A stretch of 64,000 nucleotides of DNA, taken from contig JANQGG010000032.1 of NCBI GenBank assembly GCA_028277445.1, forward strand, positions 1 through 64,000, given 5' to 3'. Position 1 is the first letter of the stretch. Every line of letters starts with the position of its first letter. The notes below the pieces were generated by a model that had not been told where the DNA came from, made no database searches, and saw only the letters and a list, made by a program, of their open reading frames with translations. The DNA is from Chloroherpetonaceae bacterium. GTDB lineage: Bacteria; Bacteroidota; Chlorobiia; Chlorobiales; Chloroherpetonaceae. Position numbers and translations under genes: made by a program. Below are positions 9,856-18,191 of this stretch, piece after piece.

Positions 9856-10884
9856 ATGAAAATACCAGAGCATTCAGATATTAACGTGACGGATGAGTCC
9901 GTATTAAAAACGGCATTAAGCAAATTAGAGTCCCCTAAATCCTCATTTATATCCGGGACATCGCATAACTATTGGTTTATTTTTAATCCAGCAGCCAATA
10001 AAGGCCGAGCACGAAAGCAATTGGAGTGGTTAAGCGATGGTTTGAAAAAATTCGGATGTGATACGGTTATCCAAGTAACAACAGAGCCCAATGAAGCCAC
10101 CCAGTTTTCCGAAATGGCAAAAAAATCAGTTGATGTTATTGTTGCCTGTGGCGGCGATGGCACGATCAACGAAGTAATTCAACCCATGGTTGGCACGGAT
10201 AAGGTTTTAGGGTGTTTGCCCATTGGTTCAGCCAACGATTTTATTAAAAATATCAGCACATGTTCCCAACCGGAAACCCATTTATCCAAATTATTTAAAT
10301 CCCCGGTTCAAAAGGTTGATATCGGTAAAGTGTGTTACTCGAACGGTTCAACAAATCAAACCCGATACTTTTTAAATTCTTTTGGTTTAGGGTTTAGTGG
10401 TCAAATTGCTAAAGAAGCTAAGACCATTAGTTGGGCAAAAGGCGATTTATCGTATGCGATGGCCCTACTGAAAGTAGCGTCGGATTATCAGCCACAACGG
10501 TTAAAATTCCGTTTGCATACACCGGACGAAGTTTTGGATTATGATGAAGAGATTTTCATGCTTTCAATTGGTAACGGAAAAGTTGAGGCTGGTAAATTTA
10601 TGATTGCACCACATGCAGAAATCAATGATGGTTTGCTGGATGTTTGTATATTAAAGGAAATTTCAAGAAAACAGTTGCCTAAGTGGATTGGAAAATATAT
10701 CAAAGGAACTCAAATAAATGAGTCTGAAGTGATTTATGCTCAAGTAACCAAACTTGAGATAGATCTTCCTAAACCGGAGGTACTACATTTAGATGGCGAG
10801 GTCTTGGATAATGTGCATGATAAACTGATAGTTGAAGTTTGTCCTTCATCACTAAATGTCCTAGCCTCAAAAGACCAACATTAA
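9856..10884 (+). CDS. Diacylglycerol kinase-family lipid kinase (DagK/YegS type)
   Basis: This is a soluble lipid kinase of the DAGK catalytic family, which phosphorylates diacylglycerol or a related lipid alcohol. The 342-residue protein has the phosphate-binding NPAANKGR (44-51), the nucleotide-binding CGGDGTINEV (98-107) and the LPIGSANDF segment. A C-terminal beta-sandwich ends with the LDGE motif that is typical of the family. The N-terminal 35 residues are not conserved-looking. It lies 3 bp before the GlmU-like gene, so the two are probably cotranscribed. The lipid substrate cannot be read from sequence. Confidence 0.88.
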   Translation: MKIPEHSDINVTDESVLKTALSKLESPKSSFISGTSHNYWFIFNPAANKGRARKQLEWLSDGLKKFGCDTVIQVTTEPNEATQFSEMAKKSVDVIVACGGDGTINEVIQPMVGTDKVLGCLPIGSANDFIKNISTCSQPETHLSKLFKSPVQKVDIGKVCYSNGSTNQTRYFLNSFGLGFSGQIAKEAKTISWAKGDLSYAMALLKVASDYQPQRLKFRLHTPDEVLDYDEEIFMLSIGNGKVEAGKFMIAPHAEINDGLLDVCILKEISRKQLPKWIGKYIKGTQINESEVIYAQVTKLEIDLPKPEVLHLDGEVLDNVHDKLIVEVCPSSLNVLASKDQH

Positions 10885-10887
10885 CCC

Positions 10888-12135
10888 ATGCAAATTGTCC
10901 TTTTCGAAGACGACGCCTCAAACAATTTTCATCCGTTAAATGCCTTAAAACCTGTTTATGAACTCACTTGTGGTTTTAAAACGTTAAGAGATAAGTTTGA
11001 AGCTTTTTTTGACAATTCACTGACGATAAATTTTCATACCCGAAGTTATTTAAGCGCACTATACCAATCCCAAAATCCGGACCGCAGCGTTAATGAGGTT
11101 AACCATAATGATGTCATTTACATAAACGGGCGCGTTTTATGCAATGAGGCATTTGCAAAGTTTATTTTGGAGGATAATGTTCGTAAAGATACGGCTTATA
11201 TGAATGGCGCTCAGTTGGTGGCTTTTCGTTGCGATCCGAATTGTCTTCAAACCATTGGATCATCAGAAAGTACTTCTAACCAATTAATCGGCTTAAAAAG
11301 TCTGCCAAGTCATTTTAAGACCGCGCAGGTTGATTGCGAAATGCTCACCTTTTTATGGGATTTGATCCGGCTTCAAAAGAGTGAATTCTACCGCGATATT
11401 TGTTTATCGGAAGGGATCGGGCAAATCAGTGGCAATGTCCATGAACGTGCCACGCTTGTTAATCCTGAAAACATATGGATTGCCGAAGGGGCTGAAATTT
11501 CTGCGGGCGTTGTATTGGATGCTTCCCAGGGCGCTATTGTTGTTGATAAAGGCGCTAAAGTCCTGCCAAATGCGGTTTTAATGGATAACGTGTATGTGGG
11601 TGAAAAGTCAACAGTGAAAATTGGTGCGAAAATTTACAGCAATGTTTCCATAGGCAAGCAATCAAAAGTTGGCGGTGAGGTTGAAGATTCCATTTTTGAA
11701 GCGTTCTCCAACAAACAGCACGATGGGTTTATCGGGCATTCTTACATTTCAAATTGGTGCAATTTAGGTGCGGATACCAACAATTCGGACCTGAAAAATA
11801 ATTATGGATCGGTTCGTATTAAACTTCATGGCCAGGAGTTTGACACCAAAATGCAATTTTTGGGTTTGTTTATGGGTGAACACTCCAAGTCGGGTATTAA
11901 TACCATGTTTAATACCGGGACGATAGTTGGCGTGAGTTCCAATATTTTTGGCGCGGGGTTTCCGCCAAAATACATTGATTCGTTTGAGTGGGGCGGCGCG
12001 GCCGGTTTTCAAGTGTATCATTTGGATAAGGCCTTAGAAGTAGCCCGTACCGTAATGAAACGCAGGGGAATAGATATGAATAGCCATTACGAAAAGGCAT
12101 TCAAAGAAGTTTATAAGTTGCAATTTAGTCTTTAA
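10888..12135 (+). CDS. GlmU-like bifunctional sugar nucleotidyltransferase/acetyltransferase
   Basis: This matches the alternative GlmU family of Bacteroidetes and Chlorobi: an N-terminal nucleotidyltransferase-like domain and a C-terminal left-handed beta-helix. It is predicted to make UDP-GlcNAc from glucosamine-1-phosphate. The 415 residues start MQIVLFEDD, followed by a conserved HPLNALKPVYEL region in place of the classical GlmU pyrophosphorylase loop. From about residue 185 hexapeptide-type repeats appear (ENIWIAEGAEISAGVVLDAS, GAKVLPNAVLM), then the NLGADTNNSDLKNNYGSV stretch characteristic of this group. It supplies precursors for wall and surface polysaccharides. Functional assignment depends on the family model, not on direct motifs for substrate. 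Confidence 0.82.
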   Translation: MQIVLFEDDASNNFHPLNALKPVYELTCGFKTLRDKFEAFFDNSLTINFHTRSYLSALYQSQNPDRSVNEVNHNDVIYINGRVLCNEAFAKFILEDNVRKDTAYMNGAQLVAFRCDPNCLQTIGSSESTSNQLIGLKSLPSHFKTAQVDCEMLTFLWDLIRLQKSEFYRDICLSEGIGQISGNVHERATLVNPENIWIAEGAEISAGVVLDASQGAIVVDKGAKVLPNAVLMDNVYVGEKSTVKIGAKIYSNVSIGKQSKVGGEVEDSIFEAFSNKQHDGFIGHSYISNWCNLGADTNNSDLKNNYGSVRIKLHGQEFDTKMQFLGLFMGEHSKSGINTMFNTGTIVGVSSNIFGAGFPPKYIDSFEWGGAAGFQVYHLDKALEVARTVMKRRGIDMNSHYEKAFKEVYKLQFSL

Positions 12136-12156
12136 CAAATATTGGTTTTTTTAACG

Positions 12157-12720
12157 ATGTTGCTCGTCATAGATAATTACGATTCCTTTACATACAATTT
12201 GGTTCAGTATATCGGTGAACTTGGCGCCGATGTCCAAGTGTTCAGAAATGATAAGATCACACTGGAAGAAATTCAGGCATTATCCCCTGAAAAAATTGTG
12301 ATCTCTCCTGGCCCCGGAACGCCGAAAGATGCCGGTATTTCGGTTTCGTTGATTCAAACGTTTAAATCAAAAATACCGATTCTGGGGGTGTGCTTGGGAC
12401 ATCAATCCTTGGGGGAAGCGGTTGGAAGTCAGGTGGTATTGGCAAATGAACTGATGCATGGAAAAACGTCGCCAATATTTCATGACGGGACAGGCCTTTT
12501 TCAGCATGTGGAAAACCCATTTATTGCCACACGATACCATTCGTTAATTGTTGATCGGAATACCCTTACCCCAAATTTACGTGTGAATGCCTGGACGGAA
12601 GATGATATTATCATGGGAATGGAATTGACCGATCAGAATGTTTACGGAGTGCAATTTCATCCGGAGTCCATCATGACTACCGAAGGAAAAAAAATCCTGA
12701 AAAATTTTCTGAACATGTAA
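12157..12720 (+). CDS. trpG: Anthranilate/aminodeoxychorismate synthase glutamine amidotransferase
   Basis: This class I glutamine amidotransferase delivers ammonia to anthranilate synthase (TrpE) or to aminodeoxychorismate synthase (PabB). I take the ATG at 12157 (187 residues) because the family begins [15 protein letters not shown]; a TTG at 12142 would add only five residues. The oxyanion motif SPGPGTP lies near 50-56, the nucleophile Cys is at 79 in GVCLGHQ, and the His-Glu pair is in QFHPES near 166-171. No trpE or pabB lies next to it, so whether it serves tryptophan, folate or both is open. trpA is 16 kb away on the same strand. Confidence 0.93.
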   Translation: MLLVIDNYDSFTYNLVQYIGELGADVQVFRNDKITLEEIQALSPEKIVISPGPGTPKDAGISVSLIQTFKSKIPILGVCLGHQSLGEAVGSQVVLANELMHGKTSPIFHDGTGLFQHVENPFIATRYHSLIVDRNTLTPNLRVNAWTEDDIIMGMELTDQNVYGVQFHPESIMTTEGKKILKNFLNM

Positions 12721-12836
12721 GCATGGCTAACCCAAAAAAATCAATGCTCAGCCAAAACACACACGAAAGTCTGAACTCCAAATCTCAGGATATTCATCAA
12801 ACCGTAAGAAAATATTCAAAGTGATGATGGAAACAT

Positions 12837-13007
12837 ATGCGTATATTAGCGCCGAAGATATGGACTATTTGTTATTTGGCAGATTCGCCCAATGAAGCGA
12901 TATTATTACCAGCTTTTATCCCGAAAAAAGCACATGCCAAATTTTTAAAAGTTTGTTTAGCTAAAAGTGAGTTAAAATTAAGTCACCTAAAATCAGGAAC
13001 GCTATGA
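12837..13007 (+). CDS. Possible 56-residue ORF coupled to the lytic transglycosylase gene
   Basis: An open frame of 56 codons fills most of the 283-bp gap between trpG and the transglycosylase gene. It ends with a TGA overlapping the ATG of that gene by 4 bp, the same ATGA junction used by many true gene pairs here. The predicted peptide is basic, has no clear membrane segment or signal, and I do not recognise a family. A shorter alternative, a 33-codon frame at 12723-12824, follows the trpG stop. Either could be chance; only the coupled junction argues for the 56-codon frame. Confidence 0.25.
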   Translation: MRILAPKIWTICYLADSPNEAILLPAFIPKKAHAKFLKVCLAKSELKLSHLKSGTL

Positions 13008-14131
13008 AGCATTTTGCAATACTAAGTACAAGCGCAGGGGTTCTGATTTTAATTTTAATGCTAAGCGCATCCTCCCAGGATTCTTCCCAGATAAAGTCTT
13101 CAAAAATTACACCTGAAATTTCTCTTCAAGAAAAGCCACTATTTTACAGCAATCATGCCTTGATTGATACGCTTTATTTTTGCGATGAACCGGTTCCGAT
13201 GACTGAGTTGGATGTTTTTGAACGGTTTGAACGCGATTTTTTAATTAATGTTAATGATCGCACACAAATTGTCATGTATCTCAAACGCGCCGGTCGTTAT
13301 TTTCCATACATAGAAAAACGGCTTAAAGACGCCGGTCTGCATGATGATATTAAATATCTGGTTGTTGCAGAAAGCGCGTTGTTGAATCTTCGCTCGGTTG
13401 CAGGCGCTGCCGGTTTTTGGCAACTCATGCCTTCTGTGGCCAGATCCTATGGCCTTATTGTTGATGGGGCCATAGACGAACGGTATAATCTGGAAAAGTC
13501 AACCGATGTGGCGATTGCATACCTGAAAAAATCCTATAAAAAATTCCGAAGCTGGTCGCTTGCGGCGGCATCTTATAACATGGGCGTTCATGGTACGAAT
13601 GATGAAATGCGATTTCAGGGTGAAGATAGCTACTACGATCTTTGGTTAAATCGTGAAACCGCACGTTACTTGTTTAGAATTTTAGCCATTAAAGAAGTGA
13701 TGGAAAATCCTGAAGCGTATGGTTATGGCGATGTCATTCTGTATGAACCGATTCAAAAGAACGAAGTGGTTGTAAAATCGGCCATTCCGAATTTAGCATA
13801 TTGGGCAAAAAAGAACGGTCTCTCTTATAAGCATGTGAAGTTGTTAAATCCCTGGATCAGAGGGCGTAGGATTCCGAAATATGCCTCAAACAAAAAGGGG
13901 TTTAAAATTTCAGTGCCAAAGAATATAAAGAGTATCCTTAATGGGGTTTCTTACTCTTATGCTCAAGAAAACGATTTGTTAGAAAAGGGAATCTACATTG
14001 TTAAAACCGGCGAAACATTGCAAAGTATTGCCAATAAATGCGGATTGACCGTTCAAGAATTGCGGTTGAAAAATCGCCTCAAAAAGGATGATGATATTTT
14101 CCCCGGAATGAAACTAAAAGTAATGCCTTGA
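13004..14131 (+). CDS. Membrane-bound lytic murein transglycosylase with LysM domain (MltD-like)
   Basis: This exported enzyme cleaves peptidoglycan glycan strands to 1,6-anhydro-muropeptides. The 375 residues have an N-terminal signal or anchor segment (residues 6-22) and an SLT domain. Catalytic Glu123 sits in the AESALLNLRS context, followed by GAAGFWQLMP (134-143) and the AAASYNMG motif near 190. A single C-terminal LysM domain (about 329-375) binds peptidoglycan. The gene overlaps the following beta-propeller gene by 4 bp. MltD of E. coli has two LysM repeats, so this is a shorter relative. Confidence 0.9.
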   Translation: MKHFAILSTSAGVLILILMLSASSQDSSQIKSSKITPEISLQEKPLFYSNHALIDTLYFCDEPVPMTELDVFERFERDFLINVNDRTQIVMYLKRAGRYFPYIEKRLKDAGLHDDIKYLVVAESALLNLRSVAGAAGFWQLMPSVARSYGLIVDGAIDERYNLEKSTDVAIAYLKKSYKKFRSWSLAAASYNMGVHGTNDEMRFQGEDSYYDLWLNRETARYLFRILAIKEVMENPEAYGYGDVILYEPIQKNEVVVKSAIPNLAYWAKKNGLSYKHVKLLNPWIRGRRIPKYASNKKGFKISVPKNIKSILNGVSYSYAQENDLLEKGIYIVKTGETLQSIANKCGLTVQELRLKNRLKKDDDIFPGMKLKVMP

Positions 14132-15138
14132 AACGACTTGGTTTAGTAATCCTCATTCTAGCCGCTACTTTTCAGGTGGCTTACTCTGAAGATTCACTTT
14201 CAATAAAAGTACATGCATTTGAAGACGCCGTTGCCTTGGATATTTCTTCGGCCTTCAATGAGGTTTTTGTTTTAGATCGCGCGCAATCCAAATTGTATAA
14301 ATTCAATGCGTCTGGCAAGTTAGAGAAAGCCATCGGCGGATTTGGCGTTGGAAAATATGCCTTCAACGATCCGCAGGATGTTACCGCTTCGTTCGGCGTT
14401 CATGTTTTTGTGGCCGATGCCGGAAATCAACGCATTGTTCAATACGATCGGTGGCTGAATTACATTGCAAGTCTTGAGCGATTGCCGGCGCTTAATTCAC
14501 AAGAAACAACCTATGATTTAAGCGAGGGATTTTCAAGCCAAAAATGGCGACCGGTAAGCTTGTCGCTTTCACCGGATGGCGAGCTGTACGTGTTGGAAGA
14601 AACATCGCGTCAGATTATTCGGATCAATCCGTTTGATTTTCCCAAAACACAATCTCAGTGGCGGTCGGTTCTAAAGTTTGGGGGCTATGATGCCGGGATG
14701 GGATTGTTGCAATCTCCCTATCAGGTCAAGCTTTCTGCTGCAAGAATGGTTTATGTGTCGGATTCAAAACAACAGGCCATTTTAGCATTTGATCAATTTG
14801 GTAATTACATCACGCAAGTCTCCGAAAGTCATATCACCAATCCTAAAGCATTATCGCTCGGCGCTTTAAAAACCATTAAACCTGAAACGAAGCCTAATAC
14901 GCAATGCTTGGTGGCTTGCGGGCATAAGAGCGTATCATTTTATGAGATTAAAAAAGGCTCATTATTGATCTGGTTTGCTAATCTTGAAAAAGAAAAGCTG
15001 GCTCAAGCTATCGGCGCTAAAAGCAGCATTCGATCCATTGTATTGCTAAGAAATCAAGCGTTGATTTTAACCCAAAAAGCCTTGTTCAAGATTTCATCGC
15101 ACGTTTTACAAGACTTGCTTCAGCCTGTCAAGAAATGA
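14128..15138 (+). CDS. Secreted NHL/beta-propeller-like protein
   Basis: The 336-residue protein has a clear signal peptide (hydrophobic stretch 5-19, cleavage near VAYS-ED). It then shows repeated blades of the NHL type, for example FNDPQDVTASFGVHVFVADA followed by NQRIVQYD, and VSLSLSPDGELYVLEE. Such propellers usually bind proteins or ligands; no catalytic residues can be named. Its ATG overlaps the transglycosylase stop by 4 bp, so the two are coupled. It could assist in envelope or peptidoglycan functions, but that is a guess from context. It converges on bshC with a 1-bp gap. Confidence 0.7.
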   Translation: MKRLGLVILILAATFQVAYSEDSLSIKVHAFEDAVALDISSAFNEVFVLDRAQSKLYKFNASGKLEKAIGGFGVGKYAFNDPQDVTASFGVHVFVADAGNQRIVQYDRWLNYIASLERLPALNSQETTYDLSEGFSSQKWRPVSLSLSPDGELYVLEETSRQIIRINPFDFPKTQSQWRSVLKFGGYDAGMGLLQSPYQVKLSAARMVYVSDSKQQAILAFDQFGNYITQVSESHITNPKALSLGALKTIKPETKPNTQCLVACGHKSVSFYEIKKGSLLIWFANLEKEKLAQAIGAKSSIRSIVLLRNQALILTQKALFKISSHVLQDLLQPVKK

Positions 15139-15139
15139 T

Positions 15140-16819
15140 TTAAAGCTCAACAATAATGTGCTCTTGAGGCGACTGCTTCAAAATGATCTCTTTCAGTTCC
15201 TGGATCAGGTTAGGGCTATACTTGCTAAGAAAGTACATAATATTGACCACGCGTTCCTGCAAGGAATCATTTGGAAGCAAATGCGTTTTGCTTTTTTCAA
15301 TCTGTTTGATCAAATCGGCATGTTTCTGCTTTTCAGATTTGATGACTTTGGATTTAAACCCATTCAGCTGCTGAGAGATCGTTGATGTTAGTTTTTCAAG
15401 CGAAGGCATTAATGTAAGATCAATCTGGGAGATGGGGTATGAAAGTTCTTTCATCAGGTTTTCCATACCGGCATTAATTTTTAAAAACTCTTCATCAATA
15501 TCCATCAACGATGAAGCATTGATCAAATCGTTTTCAAAAGTCAGTGGATCAAGGAAAAATTTTTCCAGAACATCGGTTTTGCCGTCGAGTTTAAGGCTAC
15601 CTAAAGCTTTTGAGATCAGACGCTCAATTTTTGGCTCAATCAAAGTAATGCTGGCTCTGGGGTAAATGATAGGCGAAGGAACTTCGAAAAATTCATAGTT
15701 TGATTTGAACTGGGCCATGTAAGAAATTTCGCCGGGACCTGCGATGTATGCACTTGTTGGCAATACATAGTCCTGTACGATGCTTCGCAATATCACATTA
15801 GGACTAAACCGATCGGGAGAATCCTGGATCATTTCAAGCAACTGGTTTTTTTGAAACTGTTGCCTCGTTTCCACAACCTCAATAATCTCTTCCGATACAG
15901 GCTCAAGTTTCAAGCGACGGCCATGCTCATCAAACATAAAGAGGTTAATGGCGCGAGCCTTTGCCTGGCTTTCGTAGCCGTGTTCTTCCAATAAGGCGCT
16001 TTGCGCAATAATATTTTGAGACGTTTTCGGGTAGCGCTCAACCTCTTTAACGAAGATCGGTTTGCAAAGCGATTTAAACGCCAAAGAATCGCTATCGATC
16101 AAAAGCAAGCCTTCGTCGCCCAAAAGTTTTACAAGCATTTTTGCAAACGCTTGTTTGTAGCCATTTTGGGGACTGTAGCATTCGTGAATGCATGCGGAAA
16201 CATGCTCCAGAAACTCGGTTTCGGGAAGATGGTCTAAAAAATCGACATTAAATGCTGATATTGATTCCGGGAATTTTAATTTGCCGACACTTTGTTTTTG
16301 GTGTGATTCAATTTCAAGCGTTAAGTTTTTGCAACTGTTGCCAACAAACGACGAAACGGTTGAAATTTCTTCAATATCATGATCTTCAGCTTCAAGCCAA
16401 AAAACTGGAACAAAATCATAGTCGGGATACAAATCACGGAGTTTCTCTGCTAAAGCTATTGCTGAAAGGGCTTTATAAATCGTATACAGCGGGCCGGTAT
16501 ATAATCCGACTTGCTGGCCGGTAACAACAGTAAATGTTTTCTCGTCGGCAAGCTTAGAAATATTCGCTTGAATCTGTTCGGTAAAACCGTAGGTTTCATG
16601 CTGGGTATTTAAAATTGAGCATAGCTCCGGCCGCAAGTAGCGCCGTTTAGCCAAGTCTAAAAAGTGCTGTTCAAAATCGCCGGATTGGCGGTAGTCCCAC
16701 TTAAAAAAATTCTGTATAAGCTGGTTGGTTGTATCGGTATTGCTAATGTAGTCCAAAAATAATTTTGAAAAACGTTTAGCTTGAAAGAGGGATGAAAATG
16801 AGATGGTGTAAGTATTCAA
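15140..16819 (-). CDS. bshC: Bacillithiol biosynthesis cysteine-adding enzyme BshC
   Basis: This is the putative cysteine ligase of bacillithiol synthesis, adding Cys to glucosaminyl-malate. The 559-residue length is typical. The strongly conserved VVTGQQVGLYTGPLYTIYKA region lies near residues 98-117, followed by VFWLEAEDHDIEE. A long coiled-coil-like helical section occupies about 400-540, as in the B. subtilis YllA structure. It lies 12 bp downstream of surE. BshA, which makes the glucosaminyl-malate, is at 35764-36906; the deacetylase BshB is not in this window. The family assignment is firm. Confidence 0.93.
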   Translation of the reverse strand: MNTYTISFSSLFQAKRFSKLFLDYISNTDTTNQLIQNFFKWDYRQSGDFEQHFLDLAKRRYLRPELCSILNTQHETYGFTEQIQANISKLADEKTFTVVTGQQVGLYTGPLYTIYKALSAIALAEKLRDLYPDYDFVPVFWLEAEDHDIEEISTVSSFVGNSCKNLTLEIESHQKQSVGKLKFPESISAFNVDFLDHLPETEFLEHVSACIHECYSPQNGYKQAFAKMLVKLLGDEGLLLIDSDSLAFKSLCKPIFVKEVERYPKTSQNIIAQSALLEEHGYESQAKARAINLFMFDEHGRRLKLEPVSEEIIEVVETRQQFQKNQLLEMIQDSPDRFSPNVILRSIVQDYVLPTSAYIAGPGEISYMAQFKSNYEFFEVPSPIIYPRASITLIEPKIERLISKALGSLKLDGKTDVLEKFFLDPLTFENDLINASSLMDIDEEFLKINAGMENLMKELSYPISQIDLTLMPSLEKLTSTISQQLNGFKSKVIKSEKQKHADLIKQIEKSKTHLLPNDSLQERVVNIMYFLSKYSPNLIQELKEIILKQSPQEHIIVEL

Positions 16820-16831
16820 AATGGGTCGGTG

Positions 16832-17620
16832 CTATTTTTTAATGTTCCAGGATTTAAGCGTCTCCAAAAAACTGTAATTCGTCAAATCATACTTTAATGG
16901 GGTAATCGAAACATAATTATGGCGGATTGCATACTCATCATCCGATAGCGATTTATCATATAATTCCATAGTTCCGTTCAGCCAATAATAAGGTTGGCCA
17001 TATGGATCGTGGTGTTCAATCATGGATTCCGCCCAACACGATTCACCCTGCCTTGTAATCGATGTTCCTTGAATTTCCGACTCAGGGACATTTGGAATAT
17101 TTACCGATAAAATTGTCCGTGAAGGAAGCCCGTGTTTTAATACTTTCTTGGCTAATTGCCGGGCAAATTTCCCAGCGTATGTAAAATCAGCATTTTCATA
17201 AGTGGTTAACGAAAATGCAATTGATGGAATGTTGGAAATCCGACCTTCTATGGCCGCAGCAACCGTTCCCGAATAAAGGATGTTTATAGCGGTATTGCTT
17301 CCATAGTTGATGCCGCTGACAATTAAATCTGGCATTGACGATAAAATATGGGTCAGGCCTACTTTAACGCAATCGACCGGCGTGCCTGAAATGGCATAGC
17401 CAAAAAGTTTATGATTTTTAACAACGTGCTCAATGCGAAGCGGTTTTCCCAAGGTCATGGCGTTGCTCATGGCGCTTTGCGGATTCAACGGCGCTACAAC
17501 GGTAACATCCCCGATTTTTTTCATTGATTTAGCGAGTTCATTTAATCCCTCTGCATGAATACCGTCATCATTACAAACTAAAATTTTTGGCTTTTTTCGT
17601 TGCCCGTTCTCTGAACTCAT
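16832..17620 (-). CDS. surE: 5'/3'-Nucleotidase SurE
   Basis: This metal-dependent nucleoside monophosphate phosphatase is linked to stationary-phase survival. The catalytic N-terminus reads [17 protein letters not shown], with the Asp pair that binds metal; downstream are [16 protein letters not shown] and [11 protein letters not shown], all standard SurE motifs. The frame stays open upstream to a TTG at 17674, but family proteins start just before KILVCNDDG, so I choose the ATG at 17620. An ATG at 17626 is equally possible. No convincing Shine-Dalgarno helps. It likely cotranscribes with bshC. Confidence 0.93.
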   Translation of the reverse strand: MSSENGQRKKPKILVCNDDGIHAEGLNELAKSMKKIGDVTVVAPLNPQSAMSNAMTLGKPLRIEHVVKNHKLFGYAISGTPVDCVKVGLTHILSSMPDLIVSGINYGSNTAINILYSGTVAAAIEGRISNIPSIAFSLTTYENADFTYAGKFARQLAKKVLKHGLPSRTILSVNIPNVPESEIQGTSITRQGESCWAESMIEHHDPYGQPYYWLNGTMELYDKSLSDDEYAIRHNYVSITPLKYDLTNYSFLETLKSWNIKK

Positions 17621-17777
17621 GAGCATAACAAGAATAGTGTTAATAAGTACAAACGTATCATCTGGCAAATTCAATTGAATAGATGTAACTTTAAAGATAA
17701 AAAATTACATGTGAAAATTATGGAAAGATATTTATTGTTCGCCGGTCATTTGCCAAGATATTTTAATAAATCTTTAA

Positions 17778-18191
17778 ATGGAACAAGTCGGCGCCATAGC
17801 GGTTAAGGAATCTAAGCTTCACGGGAAAGGCATCTTTGCCAACAAAGATTTTTTTGAAAATCAAACGATTATGATCATCAAAGGTGAGGTTATAGATGCC
17901 AATGAGTGTATCCGTAGGGAAGAACAAGAGAATAATGTCTATATTTTTTATATGAATGATGATTGCTTTTTGGATACTGCCCAAACACAAACCATCAAAT
18001 ATATTAATCATTCATGCACACCAAATGCGTATGTGGATGATAATGATGAATCATCACTGTTGTTAAAGGCGCAGCATAGTATTCAGATTGGTGAAGAAAT
18101 CACCATCAACTACGATTACCCTGAAATTTTTGAGCTATGCCAAAACCTGAATCCCGATTGCAACTGTCCGTTTATTCAAAAAAATCCTTAG
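17778..18191 (+). CDS. SET-domain protein (putative lysine methyltransferase)
   Basis: This small stand-alone SET domain has 137 residues. The family signatures are all visible: HGKGIFA (15-21) at the start of the domain, the SAM-binding knot [10 protein letters not shown] (75-84) and [12 protein letters not shown] (105-116). A Cys121/Cys128/Cys130 arrangement resembles a post-SET zinc site, with the fourth Cys probably being Cys80 in NHSC. SET enzymes methylate protein lysines using SAM; the bacterial substrate is unknown. Its last 4 bp overlap the convergent patatin gene. Bacterial SET genes are scattered and often considered acquired from eukaryotes, though composition here looks like its neighbours. 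Confidence 0.85.
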   Translation: MEQVGAIAVKESKLHGKGIFANKDFFENQTIMIIKGEVIDANECIRREEQENNVYIFYMNDDCFLDTAQTQTIKYINHSCTPNAYVDDNDESSLLLKAQHSIQIGEEITINYDYPEIFELCQNLNPDCNCPFIQKNP

